From assembly GCA_030613795.1 (NCBI GenBank), contig JAUWLG010000020.1, positions 1 to 11,688 on the forward strand: a stretch of 11,688 bases of DNA. The letters run 5' to 3'. The DNA comes from Helicobacteraceae bacterium. Its GTDB lineage: Bacteria > Campylobacterota > Campylobacteria > Campylobacterales > Sulfurimonadaceae. Shown in pieces: positions 1 through 6,068 of the stretch. Under the pieces are notes generated by a model. That model had not been told where the DNA came from, made no database searches, and saw nothing but the letters and a program-made list of their open reading frames with translations. Position 1 is the stretch's first letter; each line of letters starts with the position of its first letter. Position numbers and translations under genes: made by a program.

Positions 1-37
1 AGGGCGGGTCATATATTGCTCTCCTCAAACGTTAGAT
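1..37 (+). repeat. 3' half of an attC-like recombination site
   Basis: The window opens inside what looks like the right half of an integron attC site. An L'-like box (GCTCTCCTC, from 18) is followed by AAAC and the core GTTAGAT at 31-37, which fits the R' consensus GTTRRRY. This stretch matches the right half of the complete site at 746-814 at about 19 of 27 positions, including the shared GCTC and AAACGTTA blocks. Recombination would fall between G31 and T32, so the next cassette begins at 32. The left half is outside the window, so the hairpin cannot be checked. Confidence 0.62.
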
Positions 38-53
38 ACTAAAGGAACTGTAT

Positions 54-743
54 TTGAGTGAAGAAATAATTGAAACTGCTAAAGCCACACAAGAAGTTGC
101 TAAAACAGCTGCCAAAGCTATAGATACAAGTGAAAAGTTTGGTGGTTTTATAGCGAAATTTATTTCTGGTTCTCTTGAACAAGGTATGGGTATATTTGAA
201 GATAAATTAAAATACATGCGTTGGGAAAGACAAATTCGTCTTATTGACAAAGCAAATGAGATAATGGAAAGACGAGACCTATCTAAACCATCAAAAGCAA
301 TTTCAATGAAACTTGCCATTCCTCTATTTCAATCTGCATCATTAGAAGAAGATGATTTTCTTCAAGACAAGTGGGCTTATTTATTAGCAAACTCTGCAGA
401 TAACAGTTTTGGTATTGAAATAAAAAGAAATCATTTAACTGCATTAGAGAATATGACAAAATTAGAAGTTCAAATATTCGATGCTATCTCTAAAAATGAA
501 ATTGAGTCTGGATTAACAGGAGAAAAGCTAGCTGTCAATTTAGCTGAATATCCAGAAAACTTAGTTCGACATGGTGAAAAGTCAAAAAAATCACTTTCAC
601 ATGAACTTGAAGCTTCTTTAAATAATTTACTCCGTTTAGGGTTACTTTATAATGAAACATTTGGAGCGTATCCAAATTGGGTAAGAGTAAGTGCACTAGG
701 AAAAGAATTCTATTACGCTTGTAATGACATAGATATAAAATAA
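54..743 (+). CDS. Abi-alpha family (DUF4393) protein in an integron cassette
   Basis: This 229-residue protein fits the Abi-alpha/DUF4393 family, which is linked to abortive phage infection; its molecular activity is not established. Visible family features are an amphipathic N-terminal helix rich in Ala and Lys (1-27), the block FGGFIAKFISGSLEQGMGIF (29-48) followed by the KLKYMRWERQ stretch, and the segment SLEEDDFLQDKWAYLLANS (96-114). The C-terminal third looks like a small winged-helix-type domain. No signal peptide is seen, so it is probably cytoplasmic, possibly membrane-associated. The start is TTG at 54, supported by AAAGGAAC (41-48) at good spacing; no ATG lies near. The gene fills a cassette bounded by attC-like sites, with only 22 bp between the cassette edge and the start and no promoter of its own visible. 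Base composition is very AT-rich (14 G+C of 60 in 421-480), unlike the genes to its right. Family recognised from memory. Confidence 0.78.
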   Translation: MSEEIIETAKATQEVAKTAAKAIDTSEKFGGFIAKFISGSLEQGMGIFEDKLKYMRWERQIRLIDKANEIMERRDLSKPSKAISMKLAIPLFQSASLEEDDFLQDKWAYLLANSADNSFGIEIKRNHLTALENMTKLEVQIFDAISKNEIESGLTGEKLAVNLAEYPENLVRHGEKSKKSLSHELEASLNNLLRLGLLYNETFGAYPNWVRVSALGKEFYYACNDIDIK

Positions 744-745
744 AT

Positions 746-814
746 ATCTAACAAGTTCGAGGAACGCAATATTTTCCCCTGCGGTGAAAATATCGCTCAC
801 GAAAAACGTTATAG
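746..814 (+). repeat. attC-like integron recombination site (69 bp)
   Basis: The site starts with ATCTAAC (746-752), matching the R'' consensus RYYYAAC, and ends with GTTATAG (808-814), a partly degenerate R' box (consensus GTTRRRY). Between them the arms pair imperfectly: TTCG (756-759) with CGAA (800-803), G761-G762 with T797-C798, then ATATTTTC (769-776) with GAAAATAT (786-793) perfectly. Unpaired A bases around 763-764 and 768 resemble the extrahelical bases that guide strand choice by IntI. It begins 3 bp after the stop of the Abi-alpha gene, the expected place for an attC. Cassette limits would be 32-808. Confidence 0.72.
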
Positions 815-825
815 AAAGAACACTA

Positions 826-1707
826 CTACGCAAACCGTTGCATAACAAAGTCTTTAAAGTGCTTCATCAATGCTGATTCGGCACGATCTTTACGTTTGAT
901 TAAGATGAAATCACGTTCAAAAGCCATATTTTTCACCTTCACCTCAAAAAGCTTCCCCTCTTTGAGTTCATTAGCAACACAGATACGCGGCAGTGCCGAA
1001 ACATAAGCATCATCACTCAACAAAAAGTTTTTAATCGCCTCAATGTTTTCAAACTCCATAAAGATATTGATCTCTTTGTCAAGAGGGGCGATGGCATTTA
1101 AAAAGACCGAACGTGTTCCGGAACCTTCTTCACGTAAGATCCACTTTTTTTGAAGAAGCTGGTCTATAAACAACGCCCCCTTTTTTTGCAGTTCAGCATC
1201 ACGGCTCACCACCACCAACTCATCTTGCATCAGAACATTGCACTCTATGGCACCATCAAGAAAGTCACCCTCTACAAATCCAAGGTCACACTCCCCGCTT
1301 TTCACCTGCTTGATGACATCAAAGGTGTTGGCACTTTTTAGTTTAATACTCAAGCCCTCATAAGCACCAAGGTAGTCATTTAAAAGATACGGCATCAGGT
1401 AGTCGGCAATGGTAACACTCGCGGTAATACGCAGTTCTCCCATAAGCTGTGAAGCATTAAAGTTGGCATAAATCTCTTTGAGCCCCTCTATATGCGATTC
1501 ACACCTCTCTAGAAGAAGATGTCCCCTGTCATTCAAGATCAATTTTTTGCCGATGCGGTCAAATAACTGCTCGCTCAACTCTTTCTCCAACTCGCGTATA
1601 GACATCGAAACGGCTGACTGGCTCATCTCATACTCTTTGGCCGTCTCAACAACCCGTTCTGTTCGGGCCAAAGAGATAAAAAGTTCCAACTGCTTAAACG
1701 AATACAT
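826..1707 (-). CDS. LysR-family transcriptional regulator
   Basis: This 293-residue protein has the full LysR layout: an N-terminal winged helix-turn-helix (about 1-60, with VVETAKEYEMSQSAVSMSIR followed by LEKELSEQLFDR), a linker helix, and a periplasmic-binding-protein-like effector domain (about 88-293). Length is normal for the family. The start is the ATG at 1705-1707, with AAGGG upstream on the minus strand. It is divergent from the sulfite dehydrogenase genes across a 171-bp gap that holds a LysR-type operator, so it probably regulates sorAB and itself. The effector may be sulfite or another sulfur compound. That is inference from context; a sulfite-sensing LysR protein (YeiE) is known in enterobacteria, but I cannot say this is its orthologue. 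Its stop lies 11 bp from the end of the attC-like site, so it appears to be the first chromosomal gene beyond the cassette array. Confidence 0.9.
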   Translation of the reverse strand: MYSFKQLELFISLARTERVVETAKEYEMSQSAVSMSIRELEKELSEQLFDRIGKKLILNDRGHLLLERCESHIEGLKEIYANFNASQLMGELRITASVTIADYLMPYLLNDYLGAYEGLSIKLKSANTFDVIKQVKSGECDLGFVEGDFLDGAIECNVLMQDELVVVSRDAELQKKGALFIDQLLQKKWILREEGSGTRSVFLNAIAPLDKEINIFMEFENIEAIKNFLLSDDAYVSALPRICVANELKEGKLFEVKVKNMAFERDFILIKRKDRAESALMKHFKDFVMQRFA

Positions 1708-1723
1708 ACTAACCCTTTTTTTC

Positions 1724-1740
1724 TATAGTCATATGCTATA
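1724..1740. promoter_or_regulatory. LysR-type operator (ATAG-N7-CTAT)
   Basis: TATAG-N7-CTATA is a perfect inverted repeat; its inner 15 bp (1725-1739) have the T-N11-A form used by LysR regulators, the same architecture as the ATAC-N7-GTAT sites of BenM/CatM. The six bases CTATAG occur at 1723-1728 and again at 1744-1749, 21 bp apart, so both lie on one face of the helix, as expected for a tetramer contacting a recognition site and an activation site. A TATAAT (1750-1755) overlaps the second half-site. Binding by the adjacent LysR protein is inferred. Confidence 0.6.
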
Positions 1741-1841
1741 CGCCTATAGTATAATTCATTATTTTTGCTTGTATACATAAGTTACATTCAATATTATTGT
1801 TTATTATATCATTTATATTTTATTTTATGTCAGCTTATAAC

Positions 1842-1852
1842 TATGATAAAAT
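1842..1852 (+). promoter_or_regulatory. Probable extended -10 promoter of sorAB
   Basis: TATGATAAAAT contains an extended -10 (TGA followed by TAAAAT, 1847-1852). Transcription would start near 1859, giving a leader of about 20 nt that carries the ribosome site AAGGG (1868-1872). The upstream DNA is AT-rich without a clear -35, which is normal for Campylobacterota. A second candidate -10, TATAAT at 1750-1755, would give a leader of about 117 nt and lies right at the LysR site. Which one is used cannot be read from sequence. Confidence 0.5.
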
Positions 1853-1878
1853 CCGGCCATTACAATCAAGGGTTCCGC

Positions 1879-3084
1879 ATGAAACGTAGAGACTTTTTCA
1901 AAACATCTTTAGCAGGGGCTGCTGCTGCAATGGCAACCTCTTTAGAAGCTGGTGTAACAGGACAACCGATAGACAATCGCAAGATTTCCACTATCGCATT
2001 TCCTGAAAAACGCCCAATGATCACCTATTCAGATCGCCCACCTCTTTTAGAGTCACCACGTAGTACTTTTGCAAATGCTATCACACCTAATGATGCATTT
2101 TTCGTACGTTGGCACATGCCGGACATTCCGACACACATCGATCCTAAACACTACAATATCAAGATCGATGGTCTTGTTAACAAAGAGCTTAACATCACTC
2201 TTGACTTTTTAAAAGACCCGGCTCATTTCGAGCAGGTTGAAGTCACTGCCGTACTACAGTGCGGCGGTAACAGTCGTTCAGCATTCAAGCCTATTGCAGG
2301 CGGGATCCAGTGGGGTCACGGTGCAATGGGTTGTGCCAAATGGAAAGGTGTACGTCTAAGTGATCTTCTTGACCAAGCCGGTCTTAAAAAAGATGCTGAG
2401 TGGATCGGTTTTAACGGTAAAGAGACGGCTGCTTATTATGAGACACCTAACTTTGTCCGTGAACTTCACCTCGATGAGTTAGATGACCACGTTATCTTGG
2501 CGTATGAGATGAATGGTGAAGACCTTCCATACCTGAACGGTTTTCCTCTTCGTCTAGTCATCCCGGGTACATACTCAGACAGCTGGGTTAAAATGCTAAG
2601 TAACATCACAGTGACGAACAAGAACAAAAAACTCTTCTTTATGGATGTTGCTTACCGTGTACCTGACAATGAGTGTGAATGTGAGACACCGGAGAAGAAG
2701 TTTAAAAAGACAAAACCAATCTCTAAGATGAATGTCAAGTCAATTATCGGCTACCCAGAAAACGGCACGGTACTTCAAACGAAGTCACACGTTGTTGTTC
2801 GCGGTGTTGCCTTTGATGACGGTCACGGTATCCGTGATGTCAAGATCTCTATCGATAACGGCAAGACATGGAAGTCAGCTAAACTTGACAGCGGTGAAGC
2901 GGGTCGTTACGCCTATAGAGGATTTTCATTAGCTATCAAACCGATGAAGTATGGAAAGATGACGATCATGGCAAAAGCGATCAACAAGATCGGTCAAGAG
3001 CAGCCATTGGCAAAAGATATTAAATGGAACCACGGCGGTTATAAGTTTAACGGTATTGATGTCGTTACAGTAGACGTGGTATAA
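1879..3084 (+). CDS. sorA: Periplasmic sulfite dehydrogenase, molybdenum subunit (SorA-type)
   Basis: This subunit oxidises sulfite to sulfate in the periplasm at a molybdopterin centre and passes electrons to a cytochrome c. The 401-residue protein begins MKRRDFFKTSLAGAAAA, a twin-arginine signal, as expected for a cofactor-loaded exported enzyme. The sulfite oxidase fold follows: FVRWH (R77, H79) matches the active-site Arg/His pair, and LQCGGNSR gives the Mo-ligand cysteine C128 with R133 five residues on. The AYEMNG segment (Y209) may carry the active-site tyrosine, but I am less sure of that. Residues from about 285 form the Mo-co dimerisation domain. The start at 1879 has AAGGG at good spacing; an in-frame upstream extension to 1765 would bury the Tat signal and is rejected. 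It resembles Campylobacter jejuni Cj0005c, and the cytochrome gene follows at once. SoxC is an alternative relative, but the partner cytochrome fits SorB-type better. Confidence 0.9.
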   Translation: MKRRDFFKTSLAGAAAAMATSLEAGVTGQPIDNRKISTIAFPEKRPMITYSDRPPLLESPRSTFANAITPNDAFFVRWHMPDIPTHIDPKHYNIKIDGLVNKELNITLDFLKDPAHFEQVEVTAVLQCGGNSRSAFKPIAGGIQWGHGAMGCAKWKGVRLSDLLDQAGLKKDAEWIGFNGKETAAYYETPNFVRELHLDELDDHVILAYEMNGEDLPYLNGFPLRLVIPGTYSDSWVKMLSNITVTNKNKKLFFMDVAYRVPDNECECETPEKKFKKTKPISKMNVKSIIGYPENGTVLQTKSHVVVRGVAFDDGHGIRDVKISIDNGKTWKSAKLDSGEAGRYAYRGFSLAIKPMKYGKMTIMAKAINKIGQEQPLAKDIKWNHGGYKFNGIDVVTVDVV

Positions 3085-3095
3085 GGAGTAGATAG

Positions 3096-3404
3096 ATGAA
3101 AAAAATCTTATTAATAGCAGCACTAACAATGGCACCGCTTTTTGCACAGGTAGAAGGTGACATCGAAGTTCCGTACATCCCTTTTGAAGTCAAGATGGGT
3201 AAAGGTTTTGGCGAGGTCAATGCAAACTGTCTTACCTGTCACTCTTTTGGTTATGTTACCAATCAAGGCCGTCAGTCTAAAGCATTTTGGAGAGGAAAGG
3301 TCGACAAAATGATCGTTCACTTTAAAGCACCGATGACAGATAAAGATGCCGACATCGTTACAGAGTACCTTTTTGAAGAGTATGGTAACGGCAAGTTAAA
3401 ATAA
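3096..3404 (+). CDS. sorB: Mono-haem cytochrome c partner of sulfite dehydrogenase
   Basis: The electron acceptor for SorA is a 102-residue periplasmic cytochrome c. A Sec signal peptide (about 1-17, ending LFA) precedes a mature protein with a single haem site CLTCH (C45, C48, H49). M80 in KAPM is the likely second axial ligand. The start ATG has AAGGAG (3083-3088), which overlaps the stop codon of sorA, so the two genes are surely co-transcribed and probably translationally linked. The pair corresponds in order and size to C. jejuni Cj0005c-Cj0004c. It would deliver electrons to the terminal oxidase through the periplasmic cytochrome pool. Confidence 0.88.
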   Translation: MKKILLIAALTMAPLFAQVEGDIEVPYIPFEVKMGKGFGEVNANCLTCHSFGYVTNQGRQSKAFWRGKVDKMIVHFKAPMTDKDADIVTEYLFEEYGNGKLK

Positions 3405-3423
3405 CCCTTTCACATTAAAGATT

Positions 3424-3442
3424 TGCACCGTAAGAAGGTGCA
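3424..3442 (+). terminator. Weak hairpin after sorAB
   Basis: TGCACC-GTAAGAA-GGTGCA is a perfect 6-bp stem with a 7-nt loop, 20 bp after the sorB stop. It is not followed by a T-run (CCCCTCAC instead), so it is at best a weak or factor-assisted terminator or a 3'-end stabiliser. Confidence 0.3.
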
Positions 3443-3461
3443 CCCCTCACAACAAATTATA

Positions 3462-3571
3462 ATTATAGATCTAGATTTGGTACAGATTGTGCCCAAGTAA
3501 GTCCGAAGATGCACTGCTGTGCATCGAGAGGCGCACTTGGGTACAAGATGTGCTGAAGCTAGACCTATAAT
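3462..3571 (+). repeat. Structured long-hairpin repeat, copy 1
   Basis: This 110-bp element folds as one near-continuous hairpin on the + strand. ATTATAGATCTAG (3462-3474) pairs with 3559-3571 with one mismatch. 3476-3484 pair with 3549-3557 using G.U pairs, and 3487-3498 pair with 3535-3546. The apical hairpin is GATGCAC-TGCT-GTGCATC (3508-3525). A tandem G.A/A.G mismatch lies at 3485-3486/3547-3548. Copy 2 (4301-4409) shares TTTGGTRCAGRTTGTGC, GAGAGGC and CAAGATGTGCTGAAGCTA but differs in its stems with pairing kept. It lies between sorB and the aldolase-like gene, and its right arm contains TATAAT next to that gene's promoter. No known RNA family is recognised. Confidence 0.75.
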
Positions 3572-3581
3572 ATGCTACAAT
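3566..3581 (+). promoter_or_regulatory. Promoter of a probably leaderless gene
   Basis: The extended -10 TGCTACAAT (hexamer TACAAT, 3576-3581) ends 7 nt before the ATG at 3589, which places the transcription start at or one base before the start codon. A second TATAAT at 3566-3571 would still leave only about 10 nt of leader. No Shine-Dalgarno sequence is present, which fits a leaderless mRNA. Confidence 0.5.
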
Positions 3582-3588
3582 CGTCTTT

Positions 3589-4182
3589 ATGAATAAGCAA
3601 CGTTTAAACAAACAACTATCCACTTTCTCCCTCTCTATGTTTCGTAAAGATTTCTATGGGATCTATCACGGGGCTCTATCTGCCAAGACTGAGAGCAACC
3701 GTTTTGTCATCAACACTAACGAAGCCATCTTTGACGCCATTGATGATGAGCATCTTTTAGAACTCTATTTTGACGAAGATTACCGTTGGAACGATGCCAG
3801 CATTGATGCAGGGATCCACAAAGGAATCTATAAAAAGATCACCGATGCCAAGTTCATCACCTTCTCTATGCCCCCCTTCACAACCGCCTATTCACTAGAG
3901 CACAACATCATCGATCCAAAAGACTATTTTGGCCATCAGGAGCTAGGGCAGATCACCATCTACGATCCAAAAAACTTTGATGACTGGTACGACCGCGCCG
4001 TCACTGAGATTCCAAAATATTTTATTAATAATAAGACCAACATTATGGTTATTCGAGGGTACGGTATCTATGCTTACAACCGTAACCTGCATGAGATGGC
4101 AAAGCAGTTGGCTATTTTAGAGAAAAGTTGTCGTCTTTTGATGTTGGAGAATGAAGATGATGGCATAGGGTTTGATTACTAG
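3589..4182 (+). CDS. Class II aldolase/adducin-like protein
   Basis: This 197-residue cytoplasmic protein resembles the class II aldolase/adducin domain. The N-terminal part FYGIYHGALSAK (22-33), followed by SNRFVINT, corresponds to the glycine-rich, Asn/Ser/Arg substrate loop, and VIRGYGIYAYNR near residue 155 matches the C-terminal GHG(V/I)Y-type block. The paired metal-binding histidines of active aldolases are not evident: the region where HxH is expected reads TTAYSLEHN, so catalysis by the usual zinc mechanism is doubtful. Sugar-phosphate aldolase activity should not be assumed. The ATG at 3589 has no ribosome site; an internal Met (17, MFRKDFYG) is possible but has none either. Copies of the hairpin repeat stand on both sides of the gene. 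The family assignment is from motif resemblance only. Confidence 0.66.
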   Translation: MNKQRLNKQLSTFSLSMFRKDFYGIYHGALSAKTESNRFVINTNEAIFDAIDDEHLLELYFDEDYRWNDASIDAGIHKGIYKKITDAKFITFSMPPFTTAYSLEHNIIDPKDYFGHQELGQITIYDPKNFDDWYDRAVTEIPKYFINNKTNIMVIRGYGIYAYNRNLHEMAKQLAILEKSCRLLMLENEDDGIGFDY

Positions 4183-4261
4183 TACGATGTGTTAAGTGTT
4201 AAGAAAGATGGCGAAGCTCATCTGTAACCAACCTAAATTGTCTTGAAATACCTACTTGTGG

Positions 4262-4281
4262 ATTCCCGTCTTCACGGGAAT
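4262..4281. repeat. ATTCCCGT palindromic repeat
   Basis: ATTCCCGT-CTTC-ACGGGAAT is a perfect 8-bp inverted repeat with a 4-nt loop, followed by GACGG. It closely resembles a short dispersed repeat (ATTCCCGC...GCGGGAAT, as in Neisseria dRS3) scattered in many proteobacteria. It sits between two convergent genes, and only one copy is present in this window. Confidence 0.55.
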
Positions 4282-4300
4282 GACGGAAATTAAGAACTTA

Positions 4301-4409
4301 TAAAAGTCTTAGATTTGGTGCAGGTTGTGCGAAAAGTTTGCCCGATAGCGTGCTAGTGCACGTGGAGAGGCAAACTTTCGTGCAAGATGTGCTGAAGCTA
4401 AGACTTTTA
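4301..4409 (+). repeat. Structured long-hairpin repeat, copy 2
   Basis: This is the second copy of the element at 3462-3571. TAAAAGTCTTAG (4301-4312) pairs perfectly with 4398-4409. 4314-4322 pair with 4388-4396, and 4325-4331 with 4379-4385, partly by G.U pairs. AAAGTTTGCC (4333-4342) pairs perfectly with 4369-4378, and the tip is CGTGC-TAGT-GCACG (4349-4362). The stem sequences differ from copy 1 at most positions outside the conserved blocks, yet pairing is kept. It lies between two convergent genes, and its last bases overlap the yebC stop codon. It could act as a transcription end or a 3'-UTR element for the aldolase-like gene. Confidence 0.75.
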
Positions 4410-5117
4410 GCTGAAGTTGGTGTAGACGGCTTGGACATCTTCGTCTTCGTCTAGCTTGTCTAACATCGGCTGAAGCAGTTCTATCTGCTCTTCAGAGAGC
4501 TCAATAGGTGTATTGGCAATACGCTCCAATGTCGCCTTCTTAAGCTCAACACCCATATCTTCAAGCGCATGGCTCATGTTTCCAAAGTCAGTGTAGTCGG
4601 TATGAACAATACACTCACCCTCTTCTGCCTCGATCTCTTCAAGACCGGCATCAATAAGCTCAAGTTCGAGTTCCTCAATATCCATCTCATCCGTCATCGC
4701 AAACTCAAAGATCGCTTTACGTGAGAACATAAAGTCAAGTGCACCATTGTTTAACATTTCACCGGCATTTTTATTGATGATGTTTTTGATGTTGGCAACA
4801 GAGCGTGTGTTGTTGTCTGTAAGACACTCTACAAAGATAAGTGCACCATTTGGTCCTTTACCTTCAAACGTCACCTCAAGCATATCTTTGGCATCTTTAC
4901 CCAATGCACGTTTAATCGCTGCAGCGATGTTGTCTTTAGGCATGTTCTCCGCTTTAGCATTCAAGATCGCTGTACGAAGTTTCGGGTTCATATCCGGCTC
5001 ACCACCACCCTCTTTAGCCGCTTTTTCGATCGCTTTTGCCAACTTAGGGAAAACACGAGACATGTTTCCCCAACGTTTCATCTTTGCTGCTTTACGGTAT
5101 TCAAAGGCTCTACCCAT
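4407..5117 (-). CDS. yebC: YebC/TACO1 family protein
   Basis: This 236-residue protein is a member of the YebC/PmpR family. These cytoplasmic proteins were long annotated as transcription regulators and are now linked to ribosome function on proline-rich sequences. It shows the typical order: N-terminal basic, helical domain ([20 protein letters not shown], 12-31; then [20 protein letters not shown]), [34 protein letters not shown] (103-119), and acidic C-terminal domains ending [10 protein letters not shown]. Length is close to the usual 235-250. AGGAG (5124-5128) precedes the ATG by 6 nt and fixes the start. It has its own -10 candidates in the gap to ywbE. The 3' end runs into the hairpin repeat, so the stop codon is shared with the repeat's right arm. 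Confidence 0.92.
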   Translation of the reverse strand: MGRAFEYRKAAKMKRWGNMSRVFPKLAKAIEKAAKEGGGEPDMNPKLRTAILNAKAENMPKDNIAAAIKRALGKDAKDMLEVTFEGKGPNGALIFVECLTDNNTRSVANIKNIINKNAGEMLNNGALDFMFSRKAIFEFAMTDEMDIEELELELIDAGLEEIEAEEGECIVHTDYTDFGNMSHALEDMGVELKKATLERIANTPIELSEEQIELLQPMLDKLDEDEDVQAVYTNFS

Positions 5118-5137
5118 GTCATGCTCCTAAGTAATAT

Positions 5138-5158
5138 ATTATAAGTATCGCGATTATA
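5138..5158 (-). promoter_or_regulatory. Candidate promoter(s) of yebC
   Basis: On the minus strand TATAAT occurs at 5143-5138 and 5158-5153, separated by an ATCGCGAT palindrome (5147-5154). The first would start transcription around 5130, just upstream of the AGGAG site. The second would give a leader of about 30 nt. No clear -35 is seen. Confidence 0.4.
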
Positions 5159-5202
5159 ATCAATCTTGACTTTATTTCGCGTTTATTTGTGTTTTAGACT
5201 AT

Positions 5203-5394
5203 CTAATAGATTTCTTTAACTCTTCCTACTTCACCACTCATAAGACGAACTTTGATGCCGTGCGGATGACTTGCTGACTTAGTTAAGATGTCACGAACAA
5301 CACCATCGGTCAACAGGCCCGTGTCTTGATCTTGTTTTAAAACAATGGCAACGCGTTTGCCACTGATGATATTCTTACGCAGTTGACCGTCCAC
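5203..5394 (-). CDS. ywbE: YwbE family small protein
   Basis: This conserved 63-residue protein of the YwbE family (DUF2196) has no established function. Near-complete family features are visible: RKNIISGKRVAIVLKQDQDT (6-25), TDGVVRDILT, and SHPHGIKVRLMSGEVGRVKE (42-61). The fold is probably a small beta barrel. The start is GTG at 5394-5392, which shares one base with the TAG stop of the upstream gene (TAGTG), so the two genes are translationally coupled. AAGAG lies just upstream. Confidence 0.88.
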   Translation of the reverse strand: MDGQLRKNIISGKRVAIVLKQDQDTGLLTDGVVRDILTKSASHPHGIKVRLMSGEVGRVKEIY

Positions 5395-5894
5395 TACGAC
5401 TCTTTTGGTGTGTAGCTAAGTACTTTTTTGATGGTGTCTACCGAACAGAAAAAGAGTGCATCAAAAACAGGGTTGATACGCGTTGTCTCTTTGTCGACGA
5501 TATCAAAGGCATGAAATGTAAATCCTTCACCGTCTTTTTGGTTTTTAGGCGTGACCACAAACTCAATAGGCTGAAGTGTACGAAGAAGATTCATCACCTT
5601 TTTGTACGACTTGTCATCCTTAGCAGGCAGAAGGTTGCCATCTTCATTTTCAGTCACACGAATGCTGGTTAGAAGTGTAAACTTGTCTTTAAAGATCACC
5701 TTCTCCCACTTAACAATACCGCGAGAAAAACGAAACTCACAGTGCTTAGCCGTCAATGGATGCGGCTTGGTCTTGCGAATAGCCTCAAGAAGCTGAAGAA
5801 AAAAGTTTGTGCCGCCAAAAGAGTCAGCACATTTAGTCAGTTGTTTGTGATACGCGCTCTTAGCCGCATCATCCAAGTTGTTGAAGTCGCACAT
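5394..5894 (-). CDS. Conserved protein of unknown function, coupled to ywbE
   Basis: I do not recognise this 166-residue protein. It has no signal peptide or membrane segment and looks cytoplasmic, with alternating helix and strand, a basic middle region (KTKPHPLTAKH, SRGIVKWEKVIFKDKF) and a C-terminal part ending DALFFCSVDTIKKVLSY. The chosen start is the ATG at 5892-5894, because AAAAAGGAAG lies right upstream and a TATAAT -10 (5928-5923) sits 28 bp beyond; an in-frame extension to 6005 would translate through that promoter. The stop overlaps the ywbE GTG, so the two form an operon. The pairing with ywbE does not by itself suggest a function. Confidence 0.72.
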   Translation of the reverse strand: MCDFNNLDDAAKSAYHKQLTKCADSFGGTNFFLQLLEAIRKTKPHPLTAKHCEFRFSRGIVKWEKVIFKDKFTLLTSIRVTENEDGNLLPAKDDKSYKKVMNLLRTLQPIEFVVTPKNQKDGEGFTFHAFDIVDKETTRINPVFDALFFCSVDTIKKVLSYTPKES

Positions 5895-5922
5895 GGCACT
5901 TCCTTTTTGTAATATTAATGCA

Positions 5923-5928
5923 ATTATA
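5923..5928 (-). promoter_or_regulatory. -10 element for the 5894-5203 operon
   Basis: The minus strand reads ACTATAATTGC, a perfect TATAAT at 5928-5923. Transcription would begin near 5916 and give a leader of about 21 nt carrying AAGGAAG before the ATG at 5894. Confidence 0.5.
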
Positions 5929-6052
5929 GTAGAAAAGGCGGAGATCTGCATTTTATACAATATATCAACGCAACCATCATGAAAAATGATTATATTGTCA
6001 TACATAAAGACTAAAATAACAACCTCTTCGTTCTCGAACCGTAATGCAGCTG

Positions 6053-6061
6053 TGCTATAGT
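6053..6061 (+). promoter_or_regulatory. Extended -10 promoter, probably leaderless
   Basis: TGCTATAGT is an extended -10 (TG-C-TATAGT). The hexamer ends at 6061, exactly 7 nt before the ATG at 6069, so transcription should start at or one base before the start codon. No Shine-Dalgarno sequence lies between. The spacing is the same as for the gene at 3589. Confidence 0.52.
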
Positions 6062-6068
6062 ATATGCC

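Noticed and set aside
1765..1878. In-frame N-terminal extension of the sulfite dehydrogenase
   Set aside because: It would place 38 residues before the twin-arginine signal and has no ribosome site; the ATG at 1879 has AAGGG and starts the Tat signal exactly.
3462..4409. The two hairpin repeats as a composite transposon around the aldolase-like gene
   Set aside because: They have diverged, lack transposase and target duplications, and their stems covary, which points to RNA structure rather than mobile ends.
4747..5130. Long + strand frame opposite yebC
   Set aside because: yebC is a clear full-length family member; the opposite frame is a shadow of its codon bias.
5895..6005. In-frame extension of the gene ending at 5394
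   Set aside because: The extension runs through a TATAAT promoter and past a good ribosome site; the ATG at 5894 is better supported.
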